A stretch of DNA of 64,000 nucleotides, from assembly GCA_020002185.1 (NCBI GenBank), contig JAHLWY010000224.1:1-64000 (forward strand), given 5' to 3'. Source of the stretch: Paraescarpia echinospica. Its lineage: Eukaryota > Annelida > Polychaeta > Sabellida > Siboglinidae. Under the pieces are notes generated by a model. It saw only the letters and a program-made list of their open reading frames with translations, made no database searches and had not been told where the DNA came from. The position numbers and the translations under genes were made by a program. The number at the start of each line of letters is the position of its first letter. Positions within the stretch are counted from its first letter, which is position 1. This document shows, one piece after another, positions 17,926-28,030 of this stretch.

Positions 17926-20332
17926 TTATACGCGTATCGGCGCCGTGGTGACGCCGTCGTCGAGCACGCGGCGCTTAGCGTAGAAGTAGCTAAGCGCCGC
18001 GCGCTCTTGAACGTACGTCAGTACGGACGAATCTTTCACTTGAAAGCCGCGGTTCCAACCAACGCCGCTCCGCCGGTCGCGCAGCACGGCCAGGAAGGCG
18101 TCCTTGTCGACGTCGTTCTGGCGCTTACTCAGGCCCTTCGTGCTGTACTTGTCGGCGGCGGCGCCGAAACAGTAGTACGTCTTGCTGCACAGCGCGACGA
18201 TGCCGTCGCCGGACCACTCCTCTTTGAAGAGGCCCGGCGTGCGCTTGTCGAATCGGCGTCGTTGCGCGCAACAGGGGGGCGGCGCCTCCCACGCGTCATC
18301 CCCTCGTCGCGCCACGCCGTCACGCAAACCTCGTACGCCGCGGTGGAGATCCCTTCCCGTTTCAGGTGGCTGTAGAACGCGTCCCGCGGCGGCAGTTCGG
18401 TGTCGTTCAATTTCGCCAGCGCGTCGACTTACTCGTACGGGAAGTAGCCCTTCGTCGCCTCGCAACCGTACGCCTTAAGAAAGCGGTCGTAGCTGACGCC
18501 GGGGGCCAGGTAGTTCGTAATGTCCAGGAATTTCAGCGTCGACGTCGCCAGACACATATAGTTGTTCTGGCGCTTGATGGTGAACGCCGACGACGTGTGC
18601 TGATCGGCGGCGGTCATGAGAAGTGGGGCCAAGTACTTCTTGACGACGTTCATGTCGTATTTGCCCGAATTAAAGCCGCGGACGGGCAGTTGGCGCAGGT
18701 AGGCCCACAGGCGTTCGGCGAGCACGCTGTACGGCGACTTGTCCGTGTCGGTGGGGGCGGCGCGCCGCCAGTCGTCGTCGAGCGCGTCGAGCGCGTCGAA
18801 GGCCGAATCGTATAGCGGCCGAAGAGCCGCGCACGCCGCCTCGCTCGTGGCCTCCAGGGCGGCGTATCGTGGCCGGGGACGTTCGACGCGATGCTCACGC
18901 TGAGCAGCTCGTGGCTAGCCCAGCCACCTGCACTTGTCGGTGTCCGGCGGCAGGTCGGTGCGAAGAAGTAGCTCTCAAAGTCGAACGTCACCCTGAACGA
19001 GTAGTAGCGCAGGTTGTCGTCCACGCAGACGCCCTCGTCCTCCAGCTGCTGGAACACGGACGGCGCCGGTTGGTGGACGCCGCCGGGGAAGACGTGGCGA
19101 ACGCCGCCGTCGCACGTCGCTTCGTGGCGCCGCAATGCCCAGAGGCTCGACCACAGGGCGTTGGCGCACTTGCCGCACACGTACGTTTTCGTTTACAGCG
19201 AGACGTCGCGTATATACGAAAAGTGGACGTCGCATACGTTGACGTTCAGGGTCGTGGGGTGCGCGCCGAGCGACCGACGGAGCAGCTCGGCAGTGTCGGC
19301 CTGCTTCAGTCGATAGGCGGTCACGTTGACGCCGAAGACCGCCTCCATCCGGTCGAGCGCGCTCAGGGGGATGCCGGCGGCGTGCGTCGTGCCTGTGGCT
19401 CTACAGTAGGCGTCGTATAGACGCTTTGCGGGGGCCGTCAAATGGGCGATGTCGACATCGCTACACGTATCTAGGCGCCGCCTATTCAGCGCCAGACAGC
19501 GGAACAGGCATAGGTTGTCCGCGTAGGGGACGCCTCGGCGGTCTTTCGTCAGCGTGACGACGGCCCTGTTGGTGCGCAGGTAGGCGGGGAGTTGCGCGTC
19601 GACGCAACCGATAGGATGATTTAGGATGGCGTTCAGAAAGTAGGTGGCGTTCGTCACCAATTCGGCGACCCAGCCCGAGTCGGGGCGCTGCGCGATCACG
19701 TACTGGAGAACGTCGCGTGTACGGACGGCGTCGAGGAAGCGCTCGAACGAACGAGCGTCGGTAACGAGGGCGGGCACTTCCAGGAGGCGACCGCAACAAT
19801 TACAGGATGAGTGAAAGTAGCGGAGACGCCCCGACACCTTGTGGCGTAGAATAAACGCGTAGCCCACGTTTATTTTAAAGGAGCACGTTTGCGCCTCGAA
19901 CATTCTTCTTAGACGGGGTTCGAGCGCGCGCGTGTCCGAGTAGTCAGTTAGCTGGTAATTGTAGCGGGAGTGTATGGGACCGCGCGCCACCGACGTCCGT
20001 ATACTCGACCAGTGCTCCGCGACGACGCGACGCAGACAGGCCGATAGTTCGCTAGGGGGCGGCGACATCGCCACCTCATCGTCGTCGGGTGGTGGCGACA
20101 CTGCGCCGCAAGTTCTCAGATGTTGCAGCATTTTGTGGCGCCTAGTGAAAGGACGGCCGCATTTCGGGCACGCGCGTTCGTTCGCCCTTTCGGTGCCGCA
20201 CGTTTGCGATGTCCTCGCGTGTTTCTGGAAACTATAGCGTTTAGCGAAATAGACGCCGCATTTTGGGCATTGCGAACGACTACAGGAGTGACCTGCCAGA
20301 GCCTCTCGGCCGCACACGGGACAGTTCGGCAT
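17926..20332 (-). pseudogene. Protein-primed family B DNA polymerase, internally deleted
   Basis: The start at 20332 follows a TATA box at about 20395-20403. The N-terminus has Cys/His fingers (CPKCGVYF, CPKCGRPF). Next come RMFEAQTCSFKINVGYAFIL and DNLCLFRCLAL, typical of Polinton PolB N-termini. Exonuclease motifs FDFESYF and GFNSGKYDMNVVKKYL are visible, then KAYGCEATKGYFPYE and NDTELPPRDAFYSHLKREGI. At about 18300 the sequence jumps to the C-terminal region (FDKRTPGLFKEEW, SKTYYCFG, KGLSKRQNDVDKDAFL), so the palm motifs, including the motif B and motif C seen in element 2, are missing. Other lesions are a TAA at 19193-19195, a TAA after PYE near 18428 and frameshifts near 18800-18950. About 800 codons remain against the usual 1,000 or more. 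Confidence 0.9.
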
Positions 20333-20394
20333 AGCTGGTTTTATTTTGTTGTTGTTGCCCCTACTGACTGCGGACGACTACGGCGCGCCGCCGC

Positions 20395-20403
20395 TTATAA
20401 AAG
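20395..20403 (-). promoter_or_regulatory. TATA box of PolB (Polinton 1)
   Basis: Minus-strand CTTTTATAAG lies about 65 bases upstream of the PolB ATG, in a GC-rich context (GGCGGCGCGCC). Confidence 0.55.
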
Positions 20404-20439
20404 ACGGAGGGCCATTCTGATTGGCTGGCTGACGGACCT

Positions 20440-20905
20440 ATGAGGAGGCGGAACGTCTCTTTTTTATTAGGCATTTGTTTTATAGGAGGAACTTCAACGT
20501 TTGCGGGGCGGGCATTCAACGCTTTTATTTGTGTTGTTGTTGTGTTTTGCGATGAGTTTTGTAGGATTTCAACGTTTTTTTTTATTGCGGGGTGGCCATT
20601 CAACGCTTTTATTATTATTGTTGTAGTGTTTTGCGATAAGCTATTTGTCAATGCGGGGAGGCGAATATTCAACGTTATTGTAGTGCGACGAAGAACCGAT
20701 GTAACAAATGAATACGTTTTCAACGTTTTATTAAGCGACATTATTCTTAATTCACAAGCAATTCAATTCAACGTTAAGCGACCAATATAGGTCTCTATTT
20801 ATTAATGTTCAAGCACGCTTTATTAAGCGACCGCTATAGTGTTAATTTAAACACGCTTTATTATAAGCATAGTGTTCGTTTAAGAGGCGCCCTCTATTAT
20901 AATGT
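20440..20905. repeat. Non-coding direct repeats between leftward units
   Basis: A phrase of about 100 bp, GCGGGG(C/T)GG-CATTCAACGCTTTTAT then GTGTTTTGCGATAAG, is repeated twice with a third partial copy near 20655. TTCAACG and TTTATTAAGCGACC recur to 20840. An open frame through here is repeat-driven and not credible. Polinton 2 has a different repeat set at the same position. Confidence 0.55.
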
Positions 20906-21661
20906 TCAGCGATCGACGTCTTCCACCACGGCAAGGCCGCTCCTTTGAAACAGATACAACTGGGTGGCCAACTCCAGCATGGCGCAGTCGATGGCGTCTC
21001 CCCAATCGGTGTTAAACAGCCAATCTGACACGAACTGGACGAGGGCAATCTCGGCAATCCGATCCGGTCCGGTCATCCCCATGCGCCCGCTCAGGATGTG
21101 CACGAATCTTGTGAAGCACGGTAGCAACGATCGGCTCGTGTAGAACGACAAGACGGACTGGAAGTACCGCCTGATCATATCGCCCACGCTATCGTACACG
21201 CGCGTGTAGTGGCGGCCCGGTCGGCCCATACGATAGCCGGCCATGTTTACGTACGGACAGCCCTCGTTCGCGGCGCACTCACCGCAGCTCTCGCGCCCCC
21301 GGTCCAGTATACCGTCGCCTATCAATTCAGCGAACGCCTCCAGGAGGCACTTCTCGTGTACCGAGATGGACGAGAGGGGCGAGTTCAGGCGCGGCGTCGG
21401 CATCTCCGGCAACACGGAGGGCGTCTCCTCGTACGGAAACAAACTTGCGTACGTCGGTGGGGGCGCTTCGTTTCGCCGCCCCGTACACGTTGGCGTCGTC
21501 GTTGTCGTCGTCGTGACCCCACCGTCCGAGAAGGCATCGGCGTACGATCGCATGGCCGCACCTGACATCACCAACACAGTATCTAACACGGAGTCGAGAG
21601 CACGATTGCGCGCCACCGGATTGGCCTGCAGCATAAAGCGATTTATTATTATTATAGTCAC
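20906..21661 (-). CDS. Unknown Polinton 1 accessory protein with PPTY motif
   Basis: The open frame runs to 20906. Its first residues overlap a CTGCAG|GCC that could be a splice acceptor (about 21630), so the true N-terminus may come from an upstream exon. Visible features are a Thr run (VTTTTTTTPTC), APPPTYASLFPYEE with a PPxY-type late-domain/WW-ligand motif, a Cys cluster (CGECAANEGCPY), and a long helical C-terminus with DSVGDMIRRYFQSVLSFY and WLFNTDWGDAIDCAM. The helical part faintly recalls Bcl-2-like folds, but no BH motif is convincing. Polinton 2 lacks it. Confidence 0.5.
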   Translation of the reverse strand: MTIIIINRFMLQANPVARNRALDSVLDTVLVMSGAAMRSYADAFSDGGVTTTTTTTPTCTGRRNEAPPPTYASLFPYEETPSVLPEMPTPRLNSPLSSISVHEKCLLEAFAELIGDGILDRGRESCGECAANEGCPYVNMAGYRMGRPGRHYTRVYDSVGDMIRRYFQSVLSFYTSRSLLPCFTRFVHILSGRMGMTGPDRIAEIALVQFVSDWLFNTDWGDAIDCAMLELATQLYLFQRSGLAVVEDVDR

Positions 21662-21668
21662 ACACCGT

Positions 21669-21824
21669 TTATTCGGTCGTCGGTCGAGAGCGCTTCAACG
21701 AACGATATTCGGCCGCCACATCGAGCAGGGCCTCTATGACAGGGCCGGCGAGATCAGGCCTGGCGCTGGCCAGTCGTGCCGTAGTAGTAATTGATTTTAC
21801 CGCCTCCATGATACGGCGTACGTC
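21669..21824 (-). CDS. Alternative 3' exon of the RPA-like unit
   Basis: The exon follows acceptor CTGCAG|GACG (21830/21824) and encodes 51 residues beginning DVRRIMEAVKS and ending in a basic KRSRPTTE. A donor ACG|GTGAGT inside the RPA-like gene (about 22437) is in matching phase 0. Polinton 2 has the same arrangement (donor GTG|GTGAGT, acceptor CTGTAG|GACG, exon 51858-52004), also followed by a small Ala-rich helix and basic tail. Splicing would replace the OB-fold part with this short tail. Confidence 0.5.
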   Translation of the reverse strand, partial: DVRRIMEAVKSITTTARLASARPDLAGPVIEALLDVAAEYRSLKRSRPTTE

Positions 21825-21995
21825 CTGCAGCACAAAGAAAGGCGACCATTAGTCACGTCTGGATCGTTGCCCCGCCGTGCCGTAGTAGTAATTGATTTTC
21901 CGCATGTCATGAGGCGCCCCTTCTTGATTTTACCGCATGTCATGAGGCGCCCATTCTACAGCACAGAGAAAGGCGACCGTTAATCAAACAAACGC

Positions 21996-22787
21996 TTAAT
22001 CGCTTATTTTTTTCAGAGAACGCACAGAATATGACGGTGATCCGCCCCACGAGTTCTTGCGCAATTCCACATCAACGACGGTACCGACAAGCGACAGCAC
22101 CGTGTCACGCAAGTCGTCGGGCTCGAGGTCGACCAGATTGGCGGCGTGATAATCAACGAGCGCCGCCATGTTGTCGAACACGATTACCCACACTTCATCC
22201 TCCACTCCAGGACCGTCCTCTAGCATCATACGCATCGAGAAATAGTACCTCGACTCAGTCTGGACGCCGTGCGACATGCACATCATAGAGCCACCCATAG
22301 TCGGGTGTACCTTCCGGCGACATCGCGTGCACCCCTCGTACGTGCATTTGTCCCTCCAAGCTATCGCTTCAATAGTAGGCGGCGTCTTTATTTTATAGCA
22401 ACCGTCTACGACCACCTGCAATTCCCGCAGACTCACCGTTGAGGGTAACAATACCACAGCCCCCCTCTCAGCAGGCGGTCGGTAGGTGCTCGCCGCCTCC
22501 GGTCCGCTCCCCGACGTACCCGGCGTAGCCCCGTGTTGCGGTTCTGTCGCTGCGTCACCCTCCTTGTTGCGTGCCGGCGCCTCACCAGCCGAGGGCCCCT
22601 CCGCCGCCGGCTGAACCTGCGCCACCCGTGCGGCCATAGGACGCAGCGGCGCCGCGTCCGTCGACGATGAAGCCGATCCCTATGCAGCAGGCGGAGCGGG
22701 GTGTCCCTGTGCAGCCGAAGGGTGGCGAGCAAGAAGGTTCGGCGTCTGCTTCCTCGCCTTCTTCCGTGGGGCGCCCTCTTCTGCCAT
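21996..22787 (-). CDS. Predicted RPA70-C-like single-strand DNA-binding protein
   Basis: The start at 22787 follows a TATAAAG box (about 22837-22843). The N-terminus is basic (APRKKARK, likely nuclear localisation) and disordered. An in-frame TAG just upstream of the second ATG (22637) means either a nonsense change or initiation at 22637 (213 residues). The C-terminal half reads CTYEGCTRCRRKV, CMSHGVQ, YYFSMRMMLED, EVWVIVFDNMAALV and LVGTVVDVELRKNSW. This resembles the zinc-ribbon OB fold of RPA70 DBD-C, with a core of two Cys, Cys-x2-His and a WV-x-VF strand. It would coat single-stranded DNA during protein-primed replication. The family call is by pattern only. It contains the alternative donor described for the 21669-21824 exon. 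Confidence 0.5.
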
Positions 22788-22836
22788 TGCGATATCTGAA
22801 TCACTCGAACAATACACACGTATGAGTTGCCTGCCT

Positions 22837-22843
22837 CTTTATA
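22837..22843 (-). promoter_or_regulatory. TATA box of RPA-like unit (Polinton 1)
   Basis: Minus-strand GTATAAAGAGG lies about 50 bases upstream of the ATG at 22787. Confidence 0.5.
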
Positions 22844-22879
22844 CAGGCCTAGTAAAAGGCGCGCGTGCGCCTGACCACG

Positions 22880-23420
22880 TACGCCACACAACAGGCGAGT
22901 CTACCAAGGCTAGCGTCAATAGAAAAAAATTAAACGGTCATGCGGTGCATGTGCCGTAAGTCGCCTCTTTAGAGCGAATTTTTTCTAATACAACAACACC
23001 ACGCGATTCCTGACCCCCGATTTGTCTTATAACATACTTATGTTCGGACATTTAGAATTTCATTAAACGATTTTGAAACATTACGCTAAACAATAGTCAA
23101 CAACTTACATAACGCTGAACGTGACGCGTGTCACGCGCCCCTCGATGCTTTCCCGCGTAAGCAGGCGCAAAACAATAGTCAACAACTTACATAACGCTGA
23201 GCGTGACGCGTCTCTCGATGCGTCACCGGTATTTTTCCGCGCAAACAGGATTCACAGGAGACCACAATGACAGGGCGCAAAGCAGTCGTCACACGAGAGG
23301 GCCTCCCACATCACGAAAAGTACGTCACGCTCTTTTAAACATTCACTAATTTTTTAATAACTATATACAACTATAAATATAAACAAGAATATTTTAATTT
23401 ATTTATTTATTTCTATTCAC
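22880..23420. other. Non-coding, AT-rich; one direct repeat
   Basis: AACAATAGTCAACAACTTAC, with ATAACGCTGA(A/G)CGTGACGCG, occurs twice (about 23089 and 23171). The rest is AT-rich with TTTATTTATTTATTTC near 23398. No coding potential was recognised. Confidence 0.4.
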
Positions 23421-23725
23421 AAGTCATCTAATGAATCGGCGCCCGCATCCTAGGGCCGTGGATATATACTCCGTGCTAAGGCGACGCTTCCTAATAGGCC
23501 CGCCTCTAATGCCACGGCCTGCCCGCCGAACCGGACCAGCACGCCACCCCCGTTGCAGCCCAGGCAGACCAAGCGGCCCACGGCCGCTGTGCGCGGCGTC
23601 GTTCGGCCGGCGCCGCACAAGAAAGAGTGGCGGGAACGGCGCGACTCGGACACCGAGCTATGGGCGACACCGACCCCACCGGAGACCCAACACGGGGCTA
23701 ATTAGCAGCGCAGGCCTTTTATACA
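23421..23725 (-). promoter_or_regulatory. TATA-driven short transcription unit of unclear coding content
   Basis: Minus-strand TATAAAAGG lies at 23715-23723. The downstream GC-rich 250 bases stay open in two frames, but neither has a well-placed ATG and neither shows a recognisable motif. It could be an upstream exon of the leftward early unit or a decayed small gene. Confidence 0.3.
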
Positions 23726-23925
23726 GTGGCCATACGTGGTTATGTACCGATACACAATGGTTATACGCATTCTTCAGTGGTTATATACTGGTTTTGTCCC
23801 TACCTTCGATCTACGTAAGTTGGCCTGTCAATCAGTAGCCAATCAAAGAGGGCCCTGCTGCGATATACACCGGCCACCTCTCTTTGATGGACTCGCTACT
23901 TTTGTTGACGCCTTCGTGAAACACC

Positions 23926-24128
23926 TGCCAATCAAAACAACGCCACTAGAGTGTAGAGAAAAGAAAACGCATACATTACACACGCTAAAGGCAGCGCTGG
24001 GCATTCCATTAAGGCAGCTGGCTGTCCTGTCAATCAAAATGATGGGTGGTCCTGTCAATCAAAGGTAATTAGGGGTAATTAAGGGTATTTAGTCACGGTG
24101 CTAAGTTTTAGGAAAAAGGGCAAAATCC
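23926..24128 (-). repeat. Right terminal inverted repeat of Polinton 1
   Basis: Inverted copy of 10509-10720, ending GGGCAAAATCC. A diverged second copy of the terminal 30-40 bases follows at about 24157-24197 (AAGTTTTAGGAAAAAG, then CCTAAATCCTTTGAT), so the original end may lie further right. Confidence 0.88.
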
Positions 24129-24899
24129 TTTGATGTTTCTTTTTATCAGTAGGTTGCAAGTTTTAGGAAAAAGTTGGTGGGCGGAGCCTAAATCCTTTGA
24201 TCTTCCTTTGATCTCAAGTACATGACCTTTTTGGACGGGGGTGTTAGCCTCCCCATTACTACTGTCGATCCCAGGACAGAGTTTTTGACAATAGATTTTT
24301 GTGACGCAATAATAACACAGAATATTAGATTATTAATTAATAATTAATACTACAGGATGAATAATCAAGGATAGTTATCACAATCATTATCATAATCATG
24401 ACCATAATCACTATAGGCGCACCTGGTCCATGTCCCTTCTTCATCCAAGTCGTCTCAATCCCCATCATTCCAGATGCCGTTCCACAGTCCAGCACGCAGA
24501 TGGATCGTGTGGTCCCCTTTCATGATAACTGACCGTTTTCTCCATGGTTAGGATCTTACTTATCAATCTTATATTTCGTGAACATATCATTATTTCAAAA
24601 TAGACTCATATCTATTGATATATTTGGGTCAGAAGTTTTTTGTTCAGTTTATTTACGTCGTCGATTATGAGTAGGCAACAGCAGGAGGGATGTCGATAAT
24701 AAGCAGCCTAATCTATTTGCATACGCCGTTGTTTGCATGGAATTTTCACAGCCACGCACCCGTACCGCTTTCTTATGCTGCTCTATTTATGAAGTGCCCT
24801 CCCTACATTCTTCAAGTTGGCTGATCATTTTTATTTAAGTTCCTGCTGTTAAGATAAAATTTTATGTAAACTACAGACTTATTCAACATTGAACATACA
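24129..24899. other. Remaining internal segment of the nested transposon
   Basis: After the terminal-like repeat there is AT-rich sequence with no clear exon. By structure it should hold the 5' part of the PIN/FEN-like gene. A minus-strand frame of about 30 codons near 24190-24300 is open but not recognisable. Confidence 0.4.
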
Positions 24900-25091
24900 T
24901 TACATGGCCTTGACCTTGACCATTATATGGCTAACCTTACCTGTTTTGAATTGTAACATTCACAATTCTGTTCAGAATAATTGCAAACCTCAGTTTTGAG
25001 CCTAATATCACACTAATCTGGTCATTACATTGAACATGACCTTTGACCTTGTTCTTGACGTCAAATTACTAAAATAACCTCAAAAATGGAT
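24900..25091 (-). repeat. Right terminal inverted repeat, inner part
   Basis: Inverted copy of about 8335-8573, including GACCTTTGACCTTGTTCTTG (DR1 at 25037-25049) and GAGCCTAATATCACA. It is interrupted at 25091 by the LINE. Confidence 0.85.
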
Positions 25092-27384
25092 TGATTGATT
25101 GACAATTTTATTTCCACTCGGTGACATACTTAGATTTCAATATTTTCGGTGGCCGAGCCATTCATACACCATTTACATCAACCAGACAACACGTGTTGAC
25201 ATATATATATATTAATAATAATAAATAGAATGCATGAAATAAAAATGAAAAAGATAACTTACAAGAAACAGATAAAAACAAAGTACATTTAAAATGGTGG
25301 TGTAGCACTCAGATATTTGCGTAGGGTCTTTTTGAAGGCTGGAACAGAACGGCTGTTTTAAATTTCAGTTGGTAATTTATTCCATAATTTCAAACCGGAC
25401 ACATTGAAACTGCGTTGATAATAGGCAGTTCTGGCTTTAGGTGGTTTCGGCTGCGAGGGATCGTCCATTTTAGGTTTGAGTCGATATACATACCAAGGTA
25501 CTTGGCTACCGATACATGTTTAAGTGGTTCATTATTGATATACGAATTCTAACAGCAGCCATCTTGGCAATGGATTGATCAGTGCCAATTAGCATACATT
25601 GACATTTCTGTACATTAATACTAAGTTTGTTTATATCAAAGTACTGTTTGATTTTGCATAAATCACTGTTGATATTGGATTCTAATTGAGCCGAACACCC
25701 TGGTTTTGCAGCTGACTCAATTTCAGTGTCGTCTGCAAACATGTTTATATTGCAGGATTCGGTGACTGAAGGCAAATCATTTAGGTATAGCAGCAAACAA
25801 CAAGGGGCCCAATATTGACCCTTGGGGCACCCCAATATTGACAGGCAAAGGATCGGACAGATGGCCATCCACCGAAACTGACTGTGATCTACCAGTGAGG
25901 TAGCTCCAGAACAACTTATGTTCAATGTGTGTAACCCCAAATCCTTTAAGTTTGGCCAGCAGAATATCAGTGTCCACCCTGACAAAGGCCTTCCGGAGAT
26001 TAATGAACACTATTCCCATTACAAGTCCTTTATCGATGTTTTTAACCATCGATTTGTAACATTTAGCAGTGAAGTTACAGTGGAGTGCAATCTTCTGAAA
26101 CCCAAGTTTATGCTCTTCCAAATAATCTATAAAAGAACTATGAACAAAACGTTCAAATAGTTTAGACAAAATGGGTAGAATTGAGATCGGTCTGTAGTTG
26201 TTAGTTTCCATTGATGGACCTGATTTGTAAAGTGGTAGCACCTTTGCACATTTCCATTCTGTGATAAACTTGCCAGATTTCAGAGAGACATTTAGAATGA
26301 AAGCGAGTGGTTGTGATATGGCTGGTGCTGCTACGCGTAGCAGTCTGCCAGGCAGTCTGTACAGACCAACATATTTAATTTCGGGCATAATCCTTAATTG
26401 TTGTTCAATAAAATCAGGTGTGACCGTAGGGAAAGTATTTCGGGTGATTTAGGTGGAGTGAATGAAGCAGCTGGTGAAAGCCTACTTGCCAATTCTTGAC
26501 CAATGGATGTAAAATACTTGTTGAGTGCATTGGCCTGACATTTGGGATCAGTAGTTATTTGACCATCAACAGGTACACTTTTGAGGCTGGACTTGGATTT
26601 TTCTGGCTGGAGTTCGTTTAGGCATTTCCACATTACTTTTGGTTTCTTCTTATTGTCCAGGATTAGACCAGTGTAGTAGTCCCGCTTTGTAGTCTTGAGA
26701 TAATTCGAAACGACATTCCTGAAGTACCTATACATTTGCCAAAATATTTATAATCCTTTAGAATGTGCTTTTTTCAAAATAATGTTTCATTTTAATATCA
26801 TCTTTAATTTCCTCAATTAACCACGAAGAAATTATTTCCTGACTCGTCTAGTAACAAATGGGCAGTGTTTGTCACATACATGCGTGTGTAAAGAGATCTT
26901 TAAATATATTGTAAGCTTCATCCACGTCCTCAAACTGCCTAACAGAACTCTAGTCACACATGTCTAATTCATTACAAAAGTCGTTTTTATCAGTTTTAGA
27001 AATTTCTCATTTCCACTGTTCTGTGAGTCTGTGTAGGTGCATGGGACTTTTAAGAGGTGACACAGTAGACAAGATAGTGGTCTGTAATTCCACCAGATAT
27101 GACCTCATGCTTCACTACCTTATCAGGCTCAGTAGTCAATATCACATCAATCAAGGTACGACTTGTGGATGTTACTGTGGAGGTTTTTTTTTTAAATCTG
27201 AGTTAACTGATGTGACATACAGGTGTGTACAAAGTGCTTAGTGTGATTTTATAATGGTTGTTTTAATACATCACAGTTAAGATCACCATTGATGATGAAA
27301 TCCAGCTTAGTACTAAAGTTGTTTAGTAGCTGATCCATTTTATTAAACCAGTTAATCTTTTCATTTGGAGGTCTGTATAAGCTT
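25092..27384 (-). mobile_element. CR1/Jockey-like LINE inserted in the right inverted repeat
   Basis: Minus-strand translation gives endonuclease C-terminal residues (SGGITDH-like, about 27070-27110), then RT landmarks NNYRPISILPILSKLFE, INLRKAF, VPQGSILGPLLF and FADDTEIES (catalytic box FADD). Frameshifts separate these. The 3' end has an (ATTG)n tail at 25087-25096. The flanks GGATTG and CTTGCTCATAAC rejoin to give the intact sequence seen in the left inverted repeat, so the insertion boundaries are sharp. The 5' end is truncated. Confidence 0.8.
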
Positions 27385-27639
27385 GCTCATAACAAATTTA
27401 GCTGAAAAAGTGGTATCACTCATGATTCTAGGCCCACTGGTTAAAAAGTTATTTTCTATTGGCACCAGCGGCCATCTTGGCGGCCATCTTGGATTTATCG
27501 GATTGCTCAAGGACATCCTCTTGATATCTGCCTGATGTTCGTTATACAAGTCGTTATACAGGATGTACAATCCAGCGAGAAACAAACTATATCAGTCAAT
27601 GCAGGGTTAGCCACAAAAATCAGCTTTGGCTACCTGAAT
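27385..27639 (-). repeat. Right terminal inverted repeat, outer part
   Basis: Inverted copy of 8087-8335: GGCCATCTTGGCGGCCATCTTGG, CTAGGCCCACTGGTTAAAAAG and AGCGAGAAACAAACTATATC. It ends CTACCTGAAT next to ATACT. Confidence 0.88.
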
Positions 27640-27990
27640 ATACTGGTTATCGGATAACAGATTTGTGTTTGGAAGATACATCAATAATTGGTTATATATA
27701 TTTTTATATAACCTTTTAGATGACCGGTAAAAGAGATATAGGTCTATTGTTAGAAAGTAGTGTAGGATCTTTTTGTTTTTATATATAGGTATTACTTTTG
27801 CAATTTTAATTTGATCAGGAAAGTTTCCAGTGTTTAATATTTGGTTTATCAATACTGATAGGGGTTTGACTATTTCTGGTGAAATAAATTCCAATAAGTT
27901 ACTTGACATTCCATCAAAGCGATAACTGCTGAGAAGGTTGTGGTTAGATACTTTGTGATATGGATGTTTCTTGTATTTCTGCAAATTTTT
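27640..27990 (-). mobile_element. Older LINE, N-terminal RT half
   Basis: Minus-strand translation gives GMSSNLLEFISPEIVKPL, a NTGNFPDQIKIAKVIPIYK segment and LLSDNQY, the standard N-terminal RT blocks. It breaks at 27640 exactly where the nested transposon ends; the next RT residues (YGFR onward) are found at 8086 and below. Confidence 0.7.
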
Positions 27991-28030
27991 TATTTGTATT
28001 GTATACATATTTATGGGATATTGATATATA

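Larger units (their letters stand above)
10509..24128 (+). mobile_element. Polinton 1 (Maverick/adintovirus-like element), complete but decayed
   Basis: The element is 13.6 kb, bounded by inverted repeats of about 200 bp (10509-10720 and 23926-24128) that begin GGATTTTGCCC. Inside are all Polinton hallmarks: packaging ATPase, chromodomain integrase, hexon-like and penton-like capsid proteins, adenain-type protease and protein-primed PolB. Rightward genes occupy 10.8-17.8 kb; PolB and early-type genes are leftward. No 6-bp target duplication is evident at these ends, and the termini do not show the usual AG...CT. The insertion interrupts an exon of the nested transposon's gene. Confidence 0.9.
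8087..27639. mobile_element. 19.5-kb nested DNA transposon with ~450-bp terminal inverted repeats
   Basis: The left end AGTCAGGTAGC (8087) and the right end, read as its reverse complement ATTCAGGTAGC (ending 27639), begin inverted repeats of about 450-490 bp. ATACT flanks both sides (8082-8086 and 27640-27644) as an apparent 5-bp target duplication. The target is a LINE whose two parts lie on either side. Removing Polinton 1 (10509-24128) and a LINE (about 25092-27384) leaves a core of about 3.6 kb. The only gene recognisable in that core is the PIN/FEN-like gene at 8705-10508. I do not recognise the transposon superfamily. Confidence 0.7.

Noticed and set aside
20440..20790. 116-codon plus-strand frame with hydrophobic character
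   Set aside because: It is built from the 100-bp direct repeats, and Polinton 2 has no counterpart.
20906..21661. Bcl-2 homologue
   Set aside because: Helical C-terminus with a WGDAI stretch recalls BH2, but no BH1 NWGR-like motif or membrane anchor is seen.
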